Source: Neolewinella antarctica (lineage in GTDB: Bacteria; Bacteroidota; Bacteroidia; Chitinophagales; Saprospiraceae). Taken from it: a stretch of DNA of 64,000 nt. The notes under the pieces were generated by a model. It was not told where the DNA came from. It searched no databases and worked only from the letters and a program-made list of their open reading frames with translations. Of this stretch, positions 44,423-54,219 are shown in pieces (the first letter of the stretch is position 1; the number at the start of each line of letters is the position of its first letter). Made by a program: the position numbers and the translations under genes. The stretch spans positions 1 through 64,000 of the forward strand of contig NZ_JAATJH010000010.1 of assembly GCF_011927835.1 (NCBI RefSeq), given 5' to 3'.

Positions 44423-45193
44423 ATGCAACTTACAGTTCTGAAAATCGGTGGTAACGTTCTTAACGACGAAGCGGCGCTTGCTGGAGTACTGGATTATTTT
44501 GCTAGCCTAACGGAGCTCGCCGTACTCGTTCACGGGGGCGGCGGGAAGGCGAGTGAGGTAATTCGTGAAATGGGTCGTGAGCCGCGGATGGTCGGTGGGC
44601 GGCGGATAACGGACGCGCCGACGTTGGAAATTGTGACGATGGTCTACACCGGCCTGATTAATAAGAATCTAGTCGCTCAACTGCAAAGGCGGGGCACGAA
44701 CGCCATCGGGCTTAGCGGGGCGGACGGCAATGCGATTCTCGCGGAGAAACGCCCGGTTGGCGAGATTGATTATGGATTTGCGGGAGACGTCACCGAGGTT
44801 AACGGGTCATTGCTCGCCGGGCTACTCCGTCTGGAATTACGTCCGGTTCTGTGCCCCATCACCCACGACGCCAAGGGACAGCTACTCAACACCAACGCCG
44901 ACACGATCGCTAACGAAGTTGCTAAGGCGCTGGCGACGCAAGGATATCAGGTTTCCCTCAAATACTGCTTCGAACTACCCGGTGTGCTTCGTGATATTAA
45001 TGACGAGAACTCCATCATTAAAACCATTACCCCGAAAACCTACCGGCAGTACCAACTGGAAGGGGTGATTGCCGGTGGGATGATCCCGAAATTGGATAAT
45101 GCGTTCGACGCCATTGCATCTGGGGTCCAGGAAGTAGTTATCGGTGATTTGAGCCACTTGCGATCCGGCCAAGCGACCAGACTGATTGCCTAA
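44423..45193 (+). CDS. argB: Acetylglutamate kinase
   Basis: A 256-residue amino-acid kinase starting at ATG 44423 (MQLTVLKIGGNVL). Motifs are KIGGN, LVHGGGGKASEVI, RRITD, NAIGLSGADGN, NTNADTIANEVAKAL and IAGGMIPKLDNAF, which match ArgB. It phosphorylates N-acetylglutamate, the second step of arginine synthesis. No other arg gene is in the window. Confidence 0.95.
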   Translation: MQLTVLKIGGNVLNDEAALAGVLDYFASLTELAVLVHGGGGKASEVIREMGREPRMVGGRRITDAPTLEIVTMVYTGLINKNLVAQLQRRGTNAIGLSGADGNAILAEKRPVGEIDYGFAGDVTEVNGSLLAGLLRLELRPVLCPITHDAKGQLLNTNADTIANEVAKALATQGYQVSLKYCFELPGVLRDINDENSIIKTITPKTYRQYQLEGVIAGGMIPKLDNAFDAIASGVQEVVIGDLSHLRSGQATRLIA

Positions 45194-45237
45194 ACAAAAG
45201 ATGGCCATTATGCGTACTTTGTTAAAAATACACCACG

Positions 45238-45450
45238 ATGAATAAGGATTATACCATGACCAAAGGTCGTATCGCGGTGAGTATGCTGGCGGTTTCTCTC
45301 ATGTCCGTCCAGACCTACCGTTATTTATTTGTGGAATTAAGCGAACGGCACGCCACTGGCGCCTTGTTCGGGGTCTTGTGTATGGTTTGCCTAATCGTAG
45401 CGATGGTAGTCTCTGAGTGGGAGAAAAAGAAGAGCCAGCCCTTCAGCTGA
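45238..45450 (+). CDS. Small two-TM membrane protein
   Basis: A 70-residue protein with two hydrophobic stretches (about 11-28 and 41-60) and a basic tail (EWEKKKSQPFS). I recognise no family. It follows argB by 44 bp and ends four bases before the convergent xylB stop. Confidence 0.6.
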   Translation: MNKDYTMTKGRIAVSMLAVSLMSVQTYRYLFVELSERHATGALFGVLCMVCLIVAMVVSEWEKKKSQPFS

Positions 45451-45454
45451 AAAA

Positions 45455-46939
45455 TCACTTCATCCGCTCCGTCAAGCTATTTTCCCAAGCCGCGTAAGCC
45501 GTCTCCAGGGTCACCTTATCCGTAATCGGTCTAACGATGGAGATTGCTTCCTGCCGCCCAACGGCCGCCTCCACGCTATCCGCCAAACCGACCGCCACAC
45601 CGGCCGCCAGGGCCGCCCCGACCGCGCCCGTCGTGTCGTGCATCTCGATCGTTGCGCCGGTTAGCGTAGCGATTGTCGTGGAGAAAATCTTACTCTGAAA
45701 CAAGTTATCGTTCCCCACGCGGATCGTACTCAGGTCGACGCCAAGGTCCTGCATAATTTTCATCCCGTACACGAACGAGAAGGCTATTCCCTCGATGCCG
45801 GCGCGGATGACGTGCGCGCGATCGTGGCGATTCAAGTCGATGCCGAGCAGGTGAGCACCGATATTTTTGTTGTTGAGCATCCGCTCCGGCCCGTTGCCGA
45901 AGGGGAGAAAGTGGAGTCCTTCGCTACCCACGGGAACACTTGCCGCCAACGTTTCCATCTCACCGTAGCTAAGGGCTTCCCCACCGAGGAGGTTCTTTAC
46001 CCAGCGGTGTAGAATACCGGAACCGTTGATGCAAAGAAGGATACCGATCCTTGGCGCGTCGCTGGTGTGGTTGACGTGGGCGAAGGAATTCACGCGTTGG
46101 CCCGGGTCGAACGCTAAGCGATCACTCACCCCGTAAACGACACCGGAGGTACCGCCAGTAGCGGCCACTTCACCGGGTGCGAGCACGTTGAGGGAAAGGG
46201 CGTTATTGGGTTGGTCGCCGGCGCGGTAGCCGACTACGGTGCCGGGTTCGAGGCCGAGTTCCTGCGCGGCGGTGGCGGTGAGCACGCCTTGCTTTCCTAT
46301 GGCGGGGACGCGTCTTGGCAGAAGATCGGCACTCAGGTTCATTTCGTCTAGGACGAGGTGGGCGGGGCTGTTTTCGGTAAAATCCCAGAGGATGCCTTCG
46401 CTAAGGCCAGTGACGGTGGTGGTGGCTTCGCCGGTAAGTTTAAGCGCGAGGTAGTCTCCGGGGAGGAGGGCGTATTTGACGCGGGCGAAGTTGGCGGGTT
46501 CGTTGTCGGCAACCCATTTAAGTTTGCTGGCCGTGAAGTTGCCGGGGCTGTTGAGGTGGTGGGTGAGGCAGACGTCGGTGCCGATGGATTTGAAGGCCTT
46601 GTCGCCCGTCTCGACCGCGCGGCCGTCGCACCAGATGATGCTGGGGCGAATGACTTCGTGCCGGTCGTCGACGATCACGAGGCCGTGCATCTGGTAGCCA
46701 ATGCCCACTGCTTTTATGTCCTTACTCGGCACCTGCGTGAGCGCCAAAACCTTCTTGGTGGCTTCCACGACGTACTTATACCAATCCTCGGGATTTTGCT
46801 CGGCCCAGCCCGGCTCGGGGTTGTCCATGCTCAGCTCGGTTTCCGGGGCGGTCACGCGAGCGAGAATTTTACCGGTCGCCACCTCCACGAGGGCGGCTTT
46901 GATGGAGGAGGAACCGAGGTCGTAGCCGATGGTATACAT
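45455..46939 (-). CDS. xylB: Xylulokinase
   Basis: A 494-residue FGGY-family sugar kinase. It opens MYTIGYDLGSSSIKAAL (phosphate 1 motif), has VGIGYQMHGLVIVD and SIIWCDGRA as in xylulokinases, LTGLSEG-like VTGLSEGILWDF, AGDQPNNALSLN, ATGGTSGVVYG (phosphate 2) and VRVGNDN-like IRVGNDNLFQSKI. It phosphorylates xylulose to feed the pentose phosphate pathway. The usual partner xylA is not adjacent. Confidence 0.93.
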   Translation of the reverse strand: MYTIGYDLGSSSIKAALVEVATGKILARVTAPETELSMDNPEPGWAEQNPEDWYKYVVEATKKVLALTQVPSKDIKAVGIGYQMHGLVIVDDRHEVIRPSIIWCDGRAVETGDKAFKSIGTDVCLTHHLNSPGNFTASKLKWVADNEPANFARVKYALLPGDYLALKLTGEATTTVTGLSEGILWDFTENSPAHLVLDEMNLSADLLPRRVPAIGKQGVLTATAAQELGLEPGTVVGYRAGDQPNNALSLNVLAPGEVAATGGTSGVVYGVSDRLAFDPGQRVNSFAHVNHTSDAPRIGILLCINGSGILHRWVKNLLGGEALSYGEMETLAASVPVGSEGLHFLPFGNGPERMLNNKNIGAHLLGIDLNRHDRAHVIRAGIEGIAFSFVYGMKIMQDLGVDLSTIRVGNDNLFQSKIFSTTIATLTGATIEMHDTTGAVGAALAAGVAVGLADSVEAAVGRQEAISIVRPITDKVTLETAYAAWENSLTERMK

Positions 46940-47064
46940 AAAATTGGGCGGTTTGACAGCCGAAGGTAACCCAATTTTTTGCGCGGTCGTCCCGACTGAG
47001 TGCGGGACTTGCTTACGCGTCGCGGAAGAAGGCTAAACGGGGAAAAAGCAATGGATTGCAGCGC

Positions 47065-48030
47065 TTACCGGACGCGTAATCGGTGGCTAATGAGCATATC
47101 GTCACGACCGGAATAAATGCTCAATACCATATTTCTTACTTCCTTAGCCGGGACGGTCAGGCGATAACCATCCTCCGTCCGTTCGGCAGTGCAAGAGATT
47201 TGCTGGGCGGTCGTCATATTAGCGCAGACAAGATTCTCTATGGGGCCGACTGAGGAGAATTCATAAATAAATTCTTCATTTCTCGGCGCTGAAATAGCGT
47301 AACTATCATATGTCAAATCGCCAATTCCGTACGCAATAAATTTCGCTCCGATCCCCGGCAGGTTGACGAAGGTTTCGCGGTCCAGCAACTCATCCGTGAG
47401 TTGCCACTTGGCGTCGGTCGGAAAGTGAGAATACTGAAGGCTAGCCGGCTCCGGAAAAAAGTAGGCTTCGCGAAATTGCTTATTAAATTTATCCCCCCGC
47501 ATGGCTCCGGCACCCCAGGTGGCATCGACTATCTTCCATTCCCCGTCAATCTCCACGGCGTTCCAAGCATGCGTGTAGCCCATGCTCCCCGCCTCGATCG
47601 CGTTCGAACGGACGTGGCCCGTCACGTAGGCGCAGTTGAGGCCGACCGTTTCGGCCATGCGCTGGTAAAGCCGGGCGTAGTTATCGCAAACACCTTTTCT
47701 CTGGCGCAGGGTCTGTTGGATGCGGTCGTCCCAGACTTTTAGTATTTCCTCCGGCGTATAGGCGCGGCGCTTCATTCTTCCCTGGCTGATCTTTTCGTAG
47801 AGGTCTACGTCGTAGGTGATGTTTTGGGCGGTCCAGTAGTAGAGGGCGGCGGCTTTTTGCTCATCGGTTTTTAGGCCGGTGGTTAGTTTTTTGGCTAGGG
47901 CGGCGGCGGTGGGGGCGTCTTCGGACTTCAGGTGCTCGTACTCTGACCAGTCTTTTATTACCTGGGCGGTCGTTGGCAACTGTAACACCAGGGTTAGTAT
48001 TAAGAGTAGTGCTGTCTTGATTGTTGGCAT
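47065..48030 (-). CDS. Secreted transglutaminase-like protein
   Basis: A 321-residue protein with a signal peptide (TALLLILTLVLQLPTTAQ). The transglutaminase-like domain (about 40-200) carries the catalytic triad in KGVCDNYARLY (Cys), YTHAWNAVEI (His) and KIVDATWGAG (Asp). The C-terminal 120 residues are beta-rich. It may be a cysteine protease or cross-linking enzyme at the cell surface; the substrate is unknown. Confidence 0.88.
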   Translation of the reverse strand: MPTIKTALLLILTLVLQLPTTAQVIKDWSEYEHLKSEDAPTAAALAKKLTTGLKTDEQKAAALYYWTAQNITYDVDLYEKISQGRMKRRAYTPEEILKVWDDRIQQTLRQRKGVCDNYARLYQRMAETVGLNCAYVTGHVRSNAIEAGSMGYTHAWNAVEIDGEWKIVDATWGAGAMRGDKFNKQFREAYFFPEPASLQYSHFPTDAKWQLTDELLDRETFVNLPGIGAKFIAYGIGDLTYDSYAISAPRNEEFIYEFSSVGPIENLVCANMTTAQQISCTAERTEDGYRLTVPAKEVRNMVLSIYSGRDDMLISHRLRVR

Positions 48031-48063
48031 TGGTGTCTTAACTTGTTGGGTCTGGTCTGAGTT

Positions 48064-48216
48064 GCCTCCGGCGGTTTAGCTAGCGCTGTACTTCGTGCTC
48101 CAGAGGACGAGAGAGGAAGAAATAGGAGGAGATAAGAAGAAGAAAGACCGCTTTCTTTTCTTCCTCCTCTTTCTACCTATACCCCTCCTCAACATCCTCA
48201 GGAAACCGCCGAAGGC
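48064..48216. repeat. 153-bp element with 14-bp inverted ends and purine/pyrimidine core
   Basis: Ends 48064-48077 and 48203-48216 are inverted repeats with one mismatch. Inside, a purine-rich half (GAGGAAG, AAGAAGAAG) faces a pyrimidine-rich half (CTTTTCTTCC, CTCCTC), so the whole can fold. It lies just after the smc stop and before the transglutaminase gene start region. Confidence 0.55.
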
Positions 48217-48219
48217 ACC

Positions 48220-51200
48220 CTAAACAGCCGTAAAAACAGAACTACCCTCCAACTCAGTAAACTCAACCGGCAAAACCCCACTACCCTGCTGCTCATTAGT
48301 ATAAACCCCATAAATAGTATCCACCGCCTCCATCGTTAGCTTGTTGTGCGTCACGATGATGAACTGACTGTCCTTGGAAAATTTCTTGATGATCTTGTTG
48401 AACTTGGAAATGTTGGCGTCGTCCAGCGGGGCGTCGACCTCGTCGAAAATACAAAAGGGGGCGGGTTTGAGGAGGTACAGCGCGAACAGGAGGGCCGTAG
48501 CCGTGAGCGTCTTCTCGCCGCCGGAAAGCTGGTTGATCGTCGTCGGTCGTTTTCCCTTCGGCTTGGCAATGATCTCGATCTTGGATTCCAGTGGATCTTC
48601 CGGGTTTTCGAGGATGAGGTCGCAATTATCATCCTCGGTAAATAGGCTGCGGAAGACGTCGATGAAGTGGGCGCGGACCTTTTCGAAGGATTCCAAGAAC
48701 TGCACCGTGGCGGTTTCCTCGATTTCTTTGATGGTTTTGATGAGGGTATTTTTTGCGTCTACGATGTCATCCCGCTGCTTGGTGATGGTATCGTGCCGCT
48801 CCTTCATCTCATCGTAGGCTTCTACGGCCATCGGGTTGATTTCGCCGTAGTTGGCGATGCGGCTGCGGAGGCGGTCGACTTTCAGTTCCAGGTCGGTTTC
48901 GTTGCCCGTCCATTCTTCGATTTCCATGCCGTCCAAATCGTCGATGGCGATGTCGAACTCGATCTTCAACCGCTCGGCGATGCCGTTGAGTTTGAAACGT
49001 ACGTCGGTGAACTTTTCCTTTAGTTGGTTGACGCGCACCTGCCCGTCCTGCCGCTTCCGGTTGTCCCGGCGAAGTTCATCTTCCATGCTGTTGATGAGCG
49101 TCCGGGCGGCGAAGTATTGTTGTTCTACGGAGTTGAGCGTCGTCTGGTACTGGGTCCGGTTGACGTACATCTGCTCCAGATTCTTAGCAATGGTAGTCTC
49201 CTGTTCGTCGAACTGACGGGCCTCTTTAGCGAGCTTGGTGAGTTGGTCTTTGTTGGTCTCGTCCTGACGGGCCAGCTCCTGAAGGCGGTTGCGGCGGAAC
49301 TGCACTTCCTGGCTAAGCGTCTCCACCTTATTCTGCTGGCGGATGAATTCGATGTTCCGCTGGTTGTAGTCGGCGGAGGCGGCGCTGAGTTGCTCGCTGA
49401 GCTGGCGATAGTTGCCGTCCGTTCCGGCTAGTTGCTCGCGGAGGGTGGAGACAGCTTGTTGGGCACCGGCGAGATCGCTTTCGATGCTTTGGTTGGTCGC
49501 CAGGGTTTCTTCAGCTTGCTTGGCGAGGCGGTCATTTTTCGCCTGGGTTTCGTTGAAGTAATTGGTGAAGCCGTCCACGCGCGCTTTCAGTCCGGCGCGC
49601 TGTTGCTGCAGCCGGTTGAGCTCGCGGCGCTTCTCTTGAATCTGCTGATCGGTGCGTTGCTGCCGCAGTTCGGCGAGGTGTTTGCGCTCGTTTTCTAGTG
49701 ACTTGTCGACTTCCTTACGGTCGGTTTCAGCTTGTTTGATACTCTTTTCGAGCACTTCCAGGTTCTTCTTCCGGCCAATCTTTTTACCTTCGAAGAGCCC
49801 GACCGAGCCGCCGGTGACCGTGGCGTATTTGCGTTGGTAGCGGCCACTTTTGGTGACGGAGTAGTAGAGCCGTTGGTCGCTCGTTTGCAGATCGGGTAAT
49901 TCCTCCGATTCCACGACTACGGTATTGCCCAGTAATAAGGATACGATGGGCTGGTATCTATCATCTACCGTAACGACTTCCGTTGCCCAGCGGCAGTTTT
50001 CGGGAATATCGGGATGAATATTGCTCGTTGCGGCAATGTCCGCCAAACAAATAAAATTAGCTTTCCCCTTCTGCGCGTCGCTCAGGATGGCAATGGCCGC
50101 GCGGGCTTCCGTCTCATCCTCGACGACGTAGTAATTAAGGTAAGGACCGAGGTAGTTTTCGATTGCTACGCGGTAGCCTTCTTCGACTAAAAGCAAGTCG
50201 GTCAGCAACGGCGCTTTGCTTTCCCATTTTTTGCTCTGGCTAAGAAAACGGATCGAATCCGGAAAGCCTTCCAGGTTCTCAATCATGTTTTTCGTCAGCT
50301 TGAACTCGTTGCGGAAACGGTCGAGATTACGGTTGATCTTCGACTGTTCCAACTGCAAGCGGTCGACGGCCTCCCGCGAACGTTCCATCTGCTCGACGCG
50401 TTCGGCCTCGGCGGTTTCGAGGGTTTCGAGGTCGGTGACCTGGGTTTGTTCTTTGGCCTGTAACTCGGCGAGGGCTTCTTCGAGGGAGGTGCGTTCGCCG
50501 CGACGGTCGTCCATTTCACCGGCGTTGCGCTCGACCTGGCTGCGGTAGTTGGCTACCTGGTTGGCGTTGATAGCGCGGCGCTTTTCAAATTCGAAGATGC
50601 GGCGCTCTTCGGTTTGCTGTTGTTTGAGGCCTTCATCGAGGCGGCCCTTGAGCGATTGGTGGCCGGATTTAATTGTCTCCAAAGCTTCGCGGGCGACTTC
50701 CAGACCTTGCTTCCGTTCCAGTTCGGTAAGTTCTTCGTCTTTGATCTGGGTTTCCATCCGCTGAATCTCCTCGGCGTATCCGGTCAGTTGGCCGCCGGCG
50801 TTGGCCACGTCCTGCTGGAGTTTGTCGGTTTGTCGCTGGACAAAGGTTTTGCGCTGGGCGAGCATTTGCTTTTCGTTCTCCAGTCCGCGTAATTCACCGA
50901 CGAGGGCGTTGAGGAGTTTTTGGCGTTCGCCGAGTGCTTTCTCCTTGTCGATGTGCTTAGCCTTCTCCTTTTCGAGGTTGGCCTCCAGGGTGGTGATCGC
51001 CACGTCGACGTTGCGGTAGTCATCTTCGGCGGTGGTGATCTCGGCCTTGAGTTTGGCGAACTGTTCGCGCAGGTCACCGATACGCACCCGGGTCAGTTGG
51101 AGGCTGACTTGCTGGTACTGCTCTTTGATTTCGAGGTAGCGCCGCGCCCGTTTGGCCTGCTTTTCGAGACTGACGAGGTTGCCGTTGATCTCGTGGAGCA

Positions 51201-51780
51201 AGTCTTCAATCCGGTCCAGATCGCCCTCGGTATTCTTGAGCTTATTTAAGGTCTCTTTTTTCCGCGCCTTGTACTTGCTCACCCCGGCGGCCTGCTCGAA
51301 CATCCGCCGGCGGGAGTTATCCTTGTCGGCCAAGATGTCATCTACCATGCCGAGAGCGATGATGGCGTAGGAGTTGGAGCCGATGCCGGTGTCGAGGAAG
51401 AGCGTTTTGATGTCCTTGAGGCGGCACTGCACACCGTTGAGGCGGTACTCGCTGTCACCGCTCCGGTAGAGCATGCGGGTGATCTGGACGGCGCCGTATT
51501 CGGTGGGTAGTAGTCCCTTGTCGTTGTCGAAGGTCAGGCTGACGCTGGCCAGGTTCCCGGCTTTCTTCTTCTTGGTCCCGTTAAAGATCACGGAGCTCAT
51601 CTTGTCCAGCCGTAGCTCCTTACCCTTCTGCTCACCTAGCACCCAGCGGATGGCGTCGACGATGTTGGATTTGCCCGAGCCGTTCGGTCCGACGATCCCG
51701 ATCACGTCCTTATCGAAGTTGACGACGGTCTGGTTGGCGAAGGATTTGAAGCCTTTTATTTCAAGCTGGCGTAGGCGCAT
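48220..51780 (-). CDS. smc: Chromosome segregation protein SMC
   Basis: A 1186-residue SMC ATPase from ATG at 51780 (MRLRQLEIKGFKSFA). It shows Walker A GPNGSGKSN (31-39), long coiled coils on both sides of a hinge (about 510-650), the signature LSGGEKTLTA, and Walker B FCIFDEVDAPLDD. It forms the bacterial condensin that organises the chromosome. Length and motifs are normal. The open frame extends 23 codons further up without a fitting start. Confidence 0.97.
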   Translation of the reverse strand: MRLRQLEIKGFKSFANQTVVNFDKDVIGIVGPNGSGKSNIVDAIRWVLGEQKGKELRLDKMSSVIFNGTKKKKAGNLASVSLTFDNDKGLLPTEYGAVQITRMLYRSGDSEYRLNGVQCRLKDIKTLFLDTGIGSNSYAIIALGMVDDILADKDNSRRRMFEQAAGVSKYKARKKETLNKLKNTEGDLDRIEDLLHEINGNLVSLEKQAKRARRYLEIKEQYQQVSLQLTRVRIGDLREQFAKLKAEITTAEDDYRNVDVAITTLEANLEKEKAKHIDKEKALGERQKLLNALVGELRGLENEKQMLAQRKTFVQRQTDKLQQDVANAGGQLTGYAEEIQRMETQIKDEELTELERKQGLEVAREALETIKSGHQSLKGRLDEGLKQQQTEERRIFEFEKRRAINANQVANYRSQVERNAGEMDDRRGERTSLEEALAELQAKEQTQVTDLETLETAEAERVEQMERSREAVDRLQLEQSKINRNLDRFRNEFKLTKNMIENLEGFPDSIRFLSQSKKWESKAPLLTDLLLVEEGYRVAIENYLGPYLNYYVVEDETEARAAIAILSDAQKGKANFICLADIAATSNIHPDIPENCRWATEVVTVDDRYQPIVSLLLGNTVVVESEELPDLQTSDQRLYYSVTKSGRYQRKYATVTGGSVGLFEGKKIGRKKNLEVLEKSIKQAETDRKEVDKSLENERKHLAELRQQRTDQQIQEKRRELNRLQQQRAGLKARVDGFTNYFNETQAKNDRLAKQAEETLATNQSIESDLAGAQQAVSTLREQLAGTDGNYRQLSEQLSAASADYNQRNIEFIRQQNKVETLSQEVQFRRNRLQELARQDETNKDQLTKLAKEARQFDEQETTIAKNLEQMYVNRTQYQTTLNSVEQQYFAARTLINSMEDELRRDNRKRQDGQVRVNQLKEKFTDVRFKLNGIAERLKIEFDIAIDDLDGMEIEEWTGNETDLELKVDRLRSRIANYGEINPMAVEAYDEMKERHDTITKQRDDIVDAKNTLIKTIKEIEETATVQFLESFEKVRAHFIDVFRSLFTEDDNCDLILENPEDPLESKIEIIAKPKGKRPTTINQLSGGEKTLTATALLFALYLLKPAPFCIFDEVDAPLDDANISKFNKIIKKFSKDSQFIIVTHNKLTMEAVDTIYGVYTNEQQGSGVLPVEFTELEGSSVFTAV

Positions 51781-52114
51781 ATGGGCGGCGAAGATAGGAA
51801 GCGGGCGGGGCTTTGGGTGGAGGAAGTTTTCCACGCTCCGTTGAGTCACGTGGGCGCGGTCCCGATCCCGATAGCTATCGGGATCGGGATCGGGCGTGCA
51901 GCGTTCAGGTGGCTTTATCGACTACGGTCGGGGCAGACTGACCCAAAACACGTGAATGACTACGGCGCCGGAGCTACGGGGGTACTGTTAAATGCCCGTT
52001 AAGCAAATCAACCCTTTCCAAATTCATCGCGTTACTGCCATAATTTGGTGTTCCCATCACCTCGGTAGCAGCTGTTGCCGGTTTCCGCTCTCATAATCAA
52101 TGTAATCGCCCCGA
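51781..52114. promoter_or_regulatory. Divergent region with 28-bp palindrome
   Basis: 334 bp between the smc and cotH-type starts. It contains a perfect palindrome of 28 bases at 51861-51888 (centre CCCGATAGCTATCGGG), near a degenerate copy of the dispersed repeat (GGGCGCGGTCCC). Both promoters should lie here. Confidence 0.45.
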
Positions 52115-53734
52115 ATGATTTTACGTTTCTCTACCGTAGGGCTGATTGTTTTCCTAACCGGAGTCCTGACCGGTCAAACCAATTTCACCTCTACCCTACC
52201 GATTATTGTCATCCAAACGGATGGTGAGGAGATTTTGGACGATCCGAAGCGCACCGTCCGCATGGGCGTAGTCGACAACGGAGCGGGGCTAGTCAACCGA
52301 GTCACGGATACTTTCAACGAATACGCAGGGTTCGTCGGTATCGAGCTGCGGGGTTCCTCCACGCAAGGTTTCGAAAAAAAAGGGTACGGCCTCGAAACCC
52401 GTTTTGCGGACGGTAGTGACCGCCAGGTAGCAATCCTCGGCTTCCCGGTGGAGGAAGACTGGGTTTTGCGGGGACCGTACTCCGACAAGAGCCTGATCCG
52501 TGATGCGCTCGCCTATACGCTCGCCGGCGACGTGATGGATTACGCACCCCGCGTCCGCCTCGTGGAACTAGTCATCAACGACGACTACCGGGGCGTATAC
52601 CTGTTTACCGAAAGCATCAAGAGGGATCGTAACCGCGTCGATATCAAAAGGCTTACGCCCGACGACAATGACGGCGACCGGCTCACTGGCGGTTACGTAC
52701 TCAAACACGATAAATTTACCGGAGAAGTGGGAAGGCAGGAGCAAAATTCTTTTCGCTCCCGGTACGCCGCGTCGGACCGAACCGGCGACAAAACTAAATA
52801 CCTGTTCCACTACCCCAAGCCGGCGGACATTACCGCACCGCAAAGGGAATACATCACCAACTGGATCGGAGCGTTCGAGGATGCGCTGGCCGGCGAAGAC
52901 TTTCGCGATCCGGATCTCGGGTTCGCCGCTTTCGTCGACGTCGCCAGTTTTGTCGACTTCCTACTCCTCAACGAACTGACCCGCAACGTCGATGGCTACC
53001 GCCTGAGTACGTATATGTCTAAGGACCGCGACAGCGAGGGCGGGAAATTGCGGATGGGGCCGGTCTGGGACTTCAACCTCGGCTTTGGCAACGCGAATTA
53101 CTGCGCGGGAGGGTTCACGACGGGCTGGGCCTTCGACTTCAATCAGGTGTGCCCCGAGGATATTTTCCCCTGGTACTGGCAACGCCTGCTGGAGGATAAT
53201 AATTTCCGTACTCGGGTCCGCGCCCGGTGGACGGAACTACGGGCGGGCGTGTTCTCCGACGAACGCCTCCGGACACGCGTTGACTCGCTGGCCAGCGTTG
53301 TGGGCGATGCGGCTGATCGCAACTTCCGGCGCTGGCCGGTCCTTGGCCGGTACATTTGGCCCAACTCCTACGTCGGTGCTACCTACTCGGACGAAATTGA
53401 CTACCTCAAGAGTTGGATTGACGACCGCGCCCACTGGCTTGACGCCGCCGTGCAGTCGCTCGGTCAGCCGTCAAGTACGAGTCACGGCCCGGCCACCTCC
53501 AACGTGGCCGTTCACCCGAGCCCGACGTTGGCCACCTTCCTGGTGGGTGACCTCACCACCGGAGAACTAGCTGACTTTACGGTGTTCAACCAACTAGGTC
53601 AGGTAATACTTACCCGCAGCCGCCTGCGCTACCGGGAGAGCGTCGATATGTCCGGGCACTCGCCGGGTGTTTATTTCTTACGGGGCAGGCGGGGTGACGG
53701 CTTGGTGGTAACGGGGCGGGTTATGTTGCAGTAA
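52115..53734 (+). CDS. CotH-type protein kinase-fold protein with T9SS sorting domain
   Basis: A 539-residue secreted protein: a signal peptide (FSTVGLIVFLTGVLTGQ), a CotH domain (about 70-420: GFVGIELRGSSTQGFEKKGYGLETR, DWVLRGPYSDKSLIRDALAY, YRGVYLFTESIKRDRNRVDI, MGPVWDFNLGFGN), and a C-terminal type A sorting domain (about 465-539: VHPSPTLATFLVG...VYFLRGRRGDGLVVTGRVMLQ). CotH proteins in spores are atypical kinases; bacterial secreted versions are poorly known. It should be exported by the type IX system. Confidence 0.9.
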   Translation: MILRFSTVGLIVFLTGVLTGQTNFTSTLPIIVIQTDGEEILDDPKRTVRMGVVDNGAGLVNRVTDTFNEYAGFVGIELRGSSTQGFEKKGYGLETRFADGSDRQVAILGFPVEEDWVLRGPYSDKSLIRDALAYTLAGDVMDYAPRVRLVELVINDDYRGVYLFTESIKRDRNRVDIKRLTPDDNDGDRLTGGYVLKHDKFTGEVGRQEQNSFRSRYAASDRTGDKTKYLFHYPKPADITAPQREYITNWIGAFEDALAGEDFRDPDLGFAAFVDVASFVDFLLLNELTRNVDGYRLSTYMSKDRDSEGGKLRMGPVWDFNLGFGNANYCAGGFTTGWAFDFNQVCPEDIFPWYWQRLLEDNNFRTRVRARWTELRAGVFSDERLRTRVDSLASVVGDAADRNFRRWPVLGRYIWPNSYVGATYSDEIDYLKSWIDDRAHWLDAAVQSLGQPSSTSHGPATSNVAVHPSPTLATFLVGDLTTGELADFTVFNQLGQVILTRSRLRYRESVDMSGHSPGVYFLRGRRGDGLVVTGRVMLQ

Positions 53735-54219
53735 GCAGAGTGATCTAATTAATTTTTTTCAATAACGGATCATGTGTCTGGCGTGATTACGCGTAGTTAG
53801 GTCCGGAGTTCCGCTCCCCGTGCCGGAAGGCTTTAATTCTTTTCTACACGTCCAGCAACTTGACGTCTCCCTCGGTCGGAATATGCACTGGCGCAGTCGC
53901 ACTTCGACTACCAGGACAGGAAGCCTGGCTGGTCTCGGGAGGGAGTGTTTTCCACGGTTCATCGGTCATTCGGCGCACTATTTCTTTTGGAGCCGGGCGC
54001 GGTCGCGGGTGCCGGGTTCGTATGGAAAGGTGCGGGGATTGGGTTCGCACTCCGAGAAGATGGATACACCCGTCGCAGCGGACTGCGCCACCCAATCTTC
54101 CCTGCACCCGCGACCGCGCAACATGTCGACTTACTATATTTGTACAACGACCCAGTACAACAAACCCCAATCTTAAAATCGCCAGCTTCTCTCGGCTGGT
54201 AAACTACACCTAAGACAAC
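53735..54219. other. Intergenic region with inverted pair of dispersed repeats
   Basis: 485 bp between two secreted-protein genes. Copies of the 16-bp repeat lie in opposite orientation at 53997-54012 and 54104-54119. I see no convincing gene. Confidence 0.5.
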
